Positions 62,054 to 64,000 of a stretch of DNA of 64,000 nucleotides are shown here, one piece after another. Each line of letters starts with the position of its first letter. The stretch's first letter is position 1. The position numbers and the translations under genes are program-made. The notes below the pieces were generated by a model. That model did no database searches. It saw nothing but the letters and a program-made list of their open reading frames with translations, and was not told where the DNA came from. The DNA is from Pseudoalteromonas prydzensis (GTDB taxonomy: Bacteria > Pseudomonadota > Gammaproteobacteria > Enterobacterales > Alteromonadaceae), in the NCBI RefSeq assembly GCF_011050055.1, contig NZ_DRGM01000187.1:1-64000 (forward strand), written 5' to 3'.

Positions 62054-62629
62054 TTGAAATTACTAACAAATTTGCTTTTCTTATTTTCAGTGCTTGCTTT
62101 AAGTGGCTGCGCCCATCAGATAAGCCTAAACCCTGATACAGAGAATCTTAAAGTTACAGAGCGTAAGTCTACATCAGTTGTAGGATATTACATCTCTGAA
62201 GATAATATTAAAAAACAAGTGAAAACACCGGGTGGTGGCGGTGATAAAGTGAGCTATAAACCTTATAAAGATACAGAAGCAGCTTTATATACAGTACTAT
62301 CAAATAAATTTGATAACGTCTATCGTCTTGAATCATTGACTGATAGTGAGTTTTTAAAAAACAAAAATATAAAATATATATTTGTTCCAACCATAACAAC
62401 AAATTCTAGTTCTGATAGTGTATTCACATGGCCTCCAACAGAGTTTACATTCACATTAAATTGCAAAACACTCGATAGCGAAGGGAATGTTGCATGGAAA
62501 AGTGAAGTTAATGGTCTTGGCAAAGCTGAATTTGATGAATTTAAAAATGACTTTTCCTTATCAGCAAAGCGCGCAACTGAAGAAGCATTTAATGGGCTAG
62601 TTGCAGAACTAGACAAATCAAATTTATAA
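62054..62629 (+). CDS. Outer-membrane-type lipoprotein of unknown function, first of a pair
   Basis: I prefer the TTG at 62054, because GGAG lies six bases upstream and the product then begins as a clean lipoprotein, (M)KLLTNLLFLFSVLALSGCAHQ. An in-frame ATG at 62042 has no ribosome site. The 191-residue product has the lipobox LSGC at about residues 15-18; the +2 residue is Ala, which fits outer-membrane sorting. The mature part is rich in Lys, Asp and Ser, with a Gly run (TPGGGGDKV). The gene is more A+T-rich than its neighbours and is followed 10 bases later by a second lipoprotein gene. Confidence 0.82.
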   Translation: MKLLTNLLFLFSVLALSGCAHQISLNPDTENLKVTERKSTSVVGYYISEDNIKKQVKTPGGGGDKVSYKPYKDTEAALYTVLSNKFDNVYRLESLTDSEFLKNKNIKYIFVPTITTNSSSDSVFTWPPTEFTFTLNCKTLDSEGNVAWKSEVNGLGKAEFDEFKNDFSLSAKRATEEAFNGLVAELDKSNL

Positions 62630-62639
62630 GCGAATAACA

Positions 62640-63188
62640 ATGAAATATAAAAGTTTATTAACTCTAATTACAGTTCTTGCTTTGAGCGCATGTACAATTC
62701 AGGTTCCCCCGTATCGCGCAGATATTAGTAATGTATCAAAATTAAAAGAGATTCCAAACGAATCTGTATCTGTAGGTAAAATTAAATCAGAAAAAAACCT
62801 AAATAAAATATCACTACGAAGCTCTCCTCTGGTTTCATCTGTTGGCGATAGTTATGGCGAGTATATCGAAAATGCCTTACTACAAGAACTGAAGCTAGCC
62901 AAATTATGGTCAGGTGTTGCCAAAAAGCAGGTTTCAGGCAGTCTAGTTGATCACGATATTGACGTAACAGGTTTCTCAGAAGGTGATGCATTTATAAAAG
63001 TCAATTTTGTTGTTTCAGAAGGTAATGTTAATTTATTTGAAAAAACAATATCAGCGGAGCACACTTTCGACTCATCTTTTATGGGCGCAATTGCAATCCC
63101 GAATGGACAACAGAGCTATGTAGAATTGGTGCAAAAGCTACTTAAAAATTTATATTCTGATAAAGATTTTATAGAGGCAATAAAATAG
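62640..63188 (+). CDS. Lipoprotein of unknown function, second of a pair
   Basis: The 182-residue product has the signal MKYKSLLTLITVLALSACT with lipobox LSAC. The mature part follows the pattern Ser-Val-x-VGKIKSEK, then IENALLQELKLAKLW, then strands with VSGSLVDHDIDVTG, ending VQKLLKNLYSDKDFIEAIK. The layout resembles YajG-type lipoproteins, but I cannot assign a family. It is probably co-transcribed with the first lipoprotein and ends at a strong terminator. Confidence 0.82.
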   Translation: MKYKSLLTLITVLALSACTIQVPPYRADISNVSKLKEIPNESVSVGKIKSEKNLNKISLRSSPLVSSVGDSYGEYIENALLQELKLAKLWSGVAKKQVSGSLVDHDIDVTGFSEGDAFIKVNFVVSEGNVNLFEKTISAEHTFDSSFMGAIAIPNGQQSYVELVQKLLKNLYSDKDFIEAIK

Positions 63189-63258
63189 AATATCTCTTAT
63201 TTTATACGTTTTAAGACAAGTTATTCTATCACTGTAATTGAATTAACAGCTTCTACAC

Positions 63259-63284
63259 AAAAAGCCAGCAAATGCTGGCTTTTT
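63259..63284. terminator. Bidirectional Rho-independent terminator
   Basis: AAAAAGCCAGCA pairs perfectly with TGCTGGCTTTTT around AA. It lies between the lipoprotein pair and the convergent S41 peptidase gene. Confidence 0.93.
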
Positions 63285-63301
63285 GATTAACGCTTATTTA
63301 A

Positions 63302-64000
63302 TTATTTACCAAACTCTGTTGGCGCTGGCGGCACAACCAATGGTTTTTTCGGATTTGTTTTAAGCTCTTTTAACAGCTCTTGTACAGCACGCTCAACCGA
63401 GGGATCTTGCCCAGCTTGGATAAGTTCTGGGCGGTCTATCACTTCAATATCAGGGCTTACGCCTTCATTTTCGATGATCCAGTTACCGTCGTTGTCGAGT
63501 ATTCTAAAGGTAGCAGCGATCACAGAGCCACCATCCACAAGCCCTGGGTTGCCTGAGATACCAATTAAACCACCCCAAGTGCGAGTGCCAATTAGTTTAC
63601 CTAAGCCTGCTTGGCGGAAGTAATACGGCAGTGCGTCACCACCTGAACTTGAGTAGCCGTTGATCAGCATGGCTTTTGGTCCATCATGGGCAAACTGTGG
63701 CGTTTTAGTGGGTTCAACACCACGACGTTTCCAATAATTAAGCGGCTTACGTGCCAGCCAAGTGATCATATGCTCAGGAATAAAACCGCCGCCGTTGTAA
63801 CGATCATCAATGATCATCGCTTCTTTCGTTGTTTGCGGTAAGAAGTTTTTAAACAATGCACGGTTACCTTCGTAGTGGGTATTAGGTAAGTGAACATACC
63901 CTATACGACCGTCGGATAGTTTATCGACGTATTCAGCACGGCTTTGCGTCCATTGTAAATAACGTAAGCCTGTTTCACTTGCCACAGGTTTAACTGACAC
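63302..64000 (-). CDS. S41-family (tricorn-like) peptidase, C-terminal part (cut by window edge)
   Basis: The last 232 residues of a larger protein are present; the 5' end lies beyond base 64000. DGRIGYVHLPNTHYEG and MIIDDRYNGGGFIPE are S41 core strands. INGYSSSGGDALPYYFRQAGLGKLIGTRTWGG carries the nucleophilic Ser in the tricorn-type setting, with GISGNPGLVDGGSV and IENEGVSPDIEVIDRP after it. Full homologues are secreted, about 1080 residues, with two beta-propellers and a PDZ domain. The tail (PKKPLVVPPAPTEFGK) is Pro-rich. Confidence 0.92.
   Translation of the reverse strand: MSVKPVASETGLRYLQWTQSRAEYVDKLSDGRIGYVHLPNTHYEGNRALFKNFLPQTTKEAMIIDDRYNGGGFIPEHMITWLARKPLNYWKRRGVEPTKTPQFAHDGPKAMLINGYSSSGGDALPYYFRQAGLGKLIGTRTWGGLIGISGNPGLVDGGSVIAATFRILDNDGNWIIENEGVSPDIEVIDRPELIQAGQDPSVERAVQELLKELKTNPKKPLVVPPAPTEFGK

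Overview
The window looks like chromosomal DNA of a marine gammaproteobacterium of the order Alteromonadales, most likely Pseudoalteromonas or a close relative. This rests on the gene set and order (tusA-like/perM next to bepA-arsC-wrbA-DUF2069, metE/metR, a LasA-type secreted protease, a PagL-like lipid A deacylase, a tricorn-like S41 peptidase), the moderate A+T-rich composition, and a palindromic intergenic element of a kind I associate with this group. No taxonomic search was possible. I see no rRNA, tRNA, CRISPR array, prophage or transposase.

Layout. 1-4250: glucose-6-phosphate node (zwf cut by the window edge, pgi, and a divergent LacI-family regulator with two palindromic operator candidates). 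4320-7980: a sulfur-related block, comprising a three-domain fusion (cysteine desulfurase, persulfide-dioxygenase-like metallo-beta-lactamase fold, rhodanese), a PerM-type permease and a TusA-like protein. 8190-11740: an operon of an unknown gene, bepA, arsC-like, wrbA-like and a DUF2069 membrane protein. 11800-15000: an ankyrin membrane protein, an orphan mlaC-like gene, a PagL-like gene and a tiny DUF2897-type membrane protein. 15005-18460: metE and divergent metR with MetJ- and MetR-like sites between them. 18500-21750: elyC-like, a Nif3/YbgI protein, a small protein with a histone-H1-like basic linker, and an HPP-family membrane protein divergent from a TetR regulator across a 50-bp perfect inverted repeat. 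21790-31230 (all minus): a propeller-amidohydrolase, mtfA, a LasA-type protease, a periplasmic-sensor diguanylate cyclase and a CAT-like acetyltransferase. 31310-34450: a palindromic repeat, leucine dehydrogenase with a LiuR-like palindrome, and class I fumarase. 34625-43240: pabB-nudL, sdaA, cysB, an unknown membrane-anchored protein, a purine permease, a Sel1 protein, a LexA-boxed sulA-like gene and ychJ. 44077-46053: a modular secreted pectate lyase. 46090-51580: small housekeeping and transport genes with LysR and AraC regulators. 51730-58380: a YkgJ-like cysteine-cluster protein, a DUF3360 membrane protein, MYG1, MscS, an unlisted 45-aa gene, pirin and a glutathionyl-hydroquinone reductase. 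58450-64000: an unknown membrane protein, an RDD protein, an enoyl-CoA isomerase-like enzyme, a Rossmann-fold protein, two AT-rich lipoprotein genes and the end of an S41 peptidase.

How it fits together. Most of the window is ordinary core chromosome. The strongest candidate for something unusual is the 754-residue fusion at 4322-6586. It joins an enzyme that makes protein persulfide from cysteine to a domain that keeps the three iron ligands of persulfide dioxygenases and to a rhodanese with an intact active-site cysteine. One polypeptide could therefore take cysteine sulfur to sulfite or thiosulfate. Several regulatory palindromes (TetR, LacI, LexA, LiuR, MetJ type) are clear enough to test directly.
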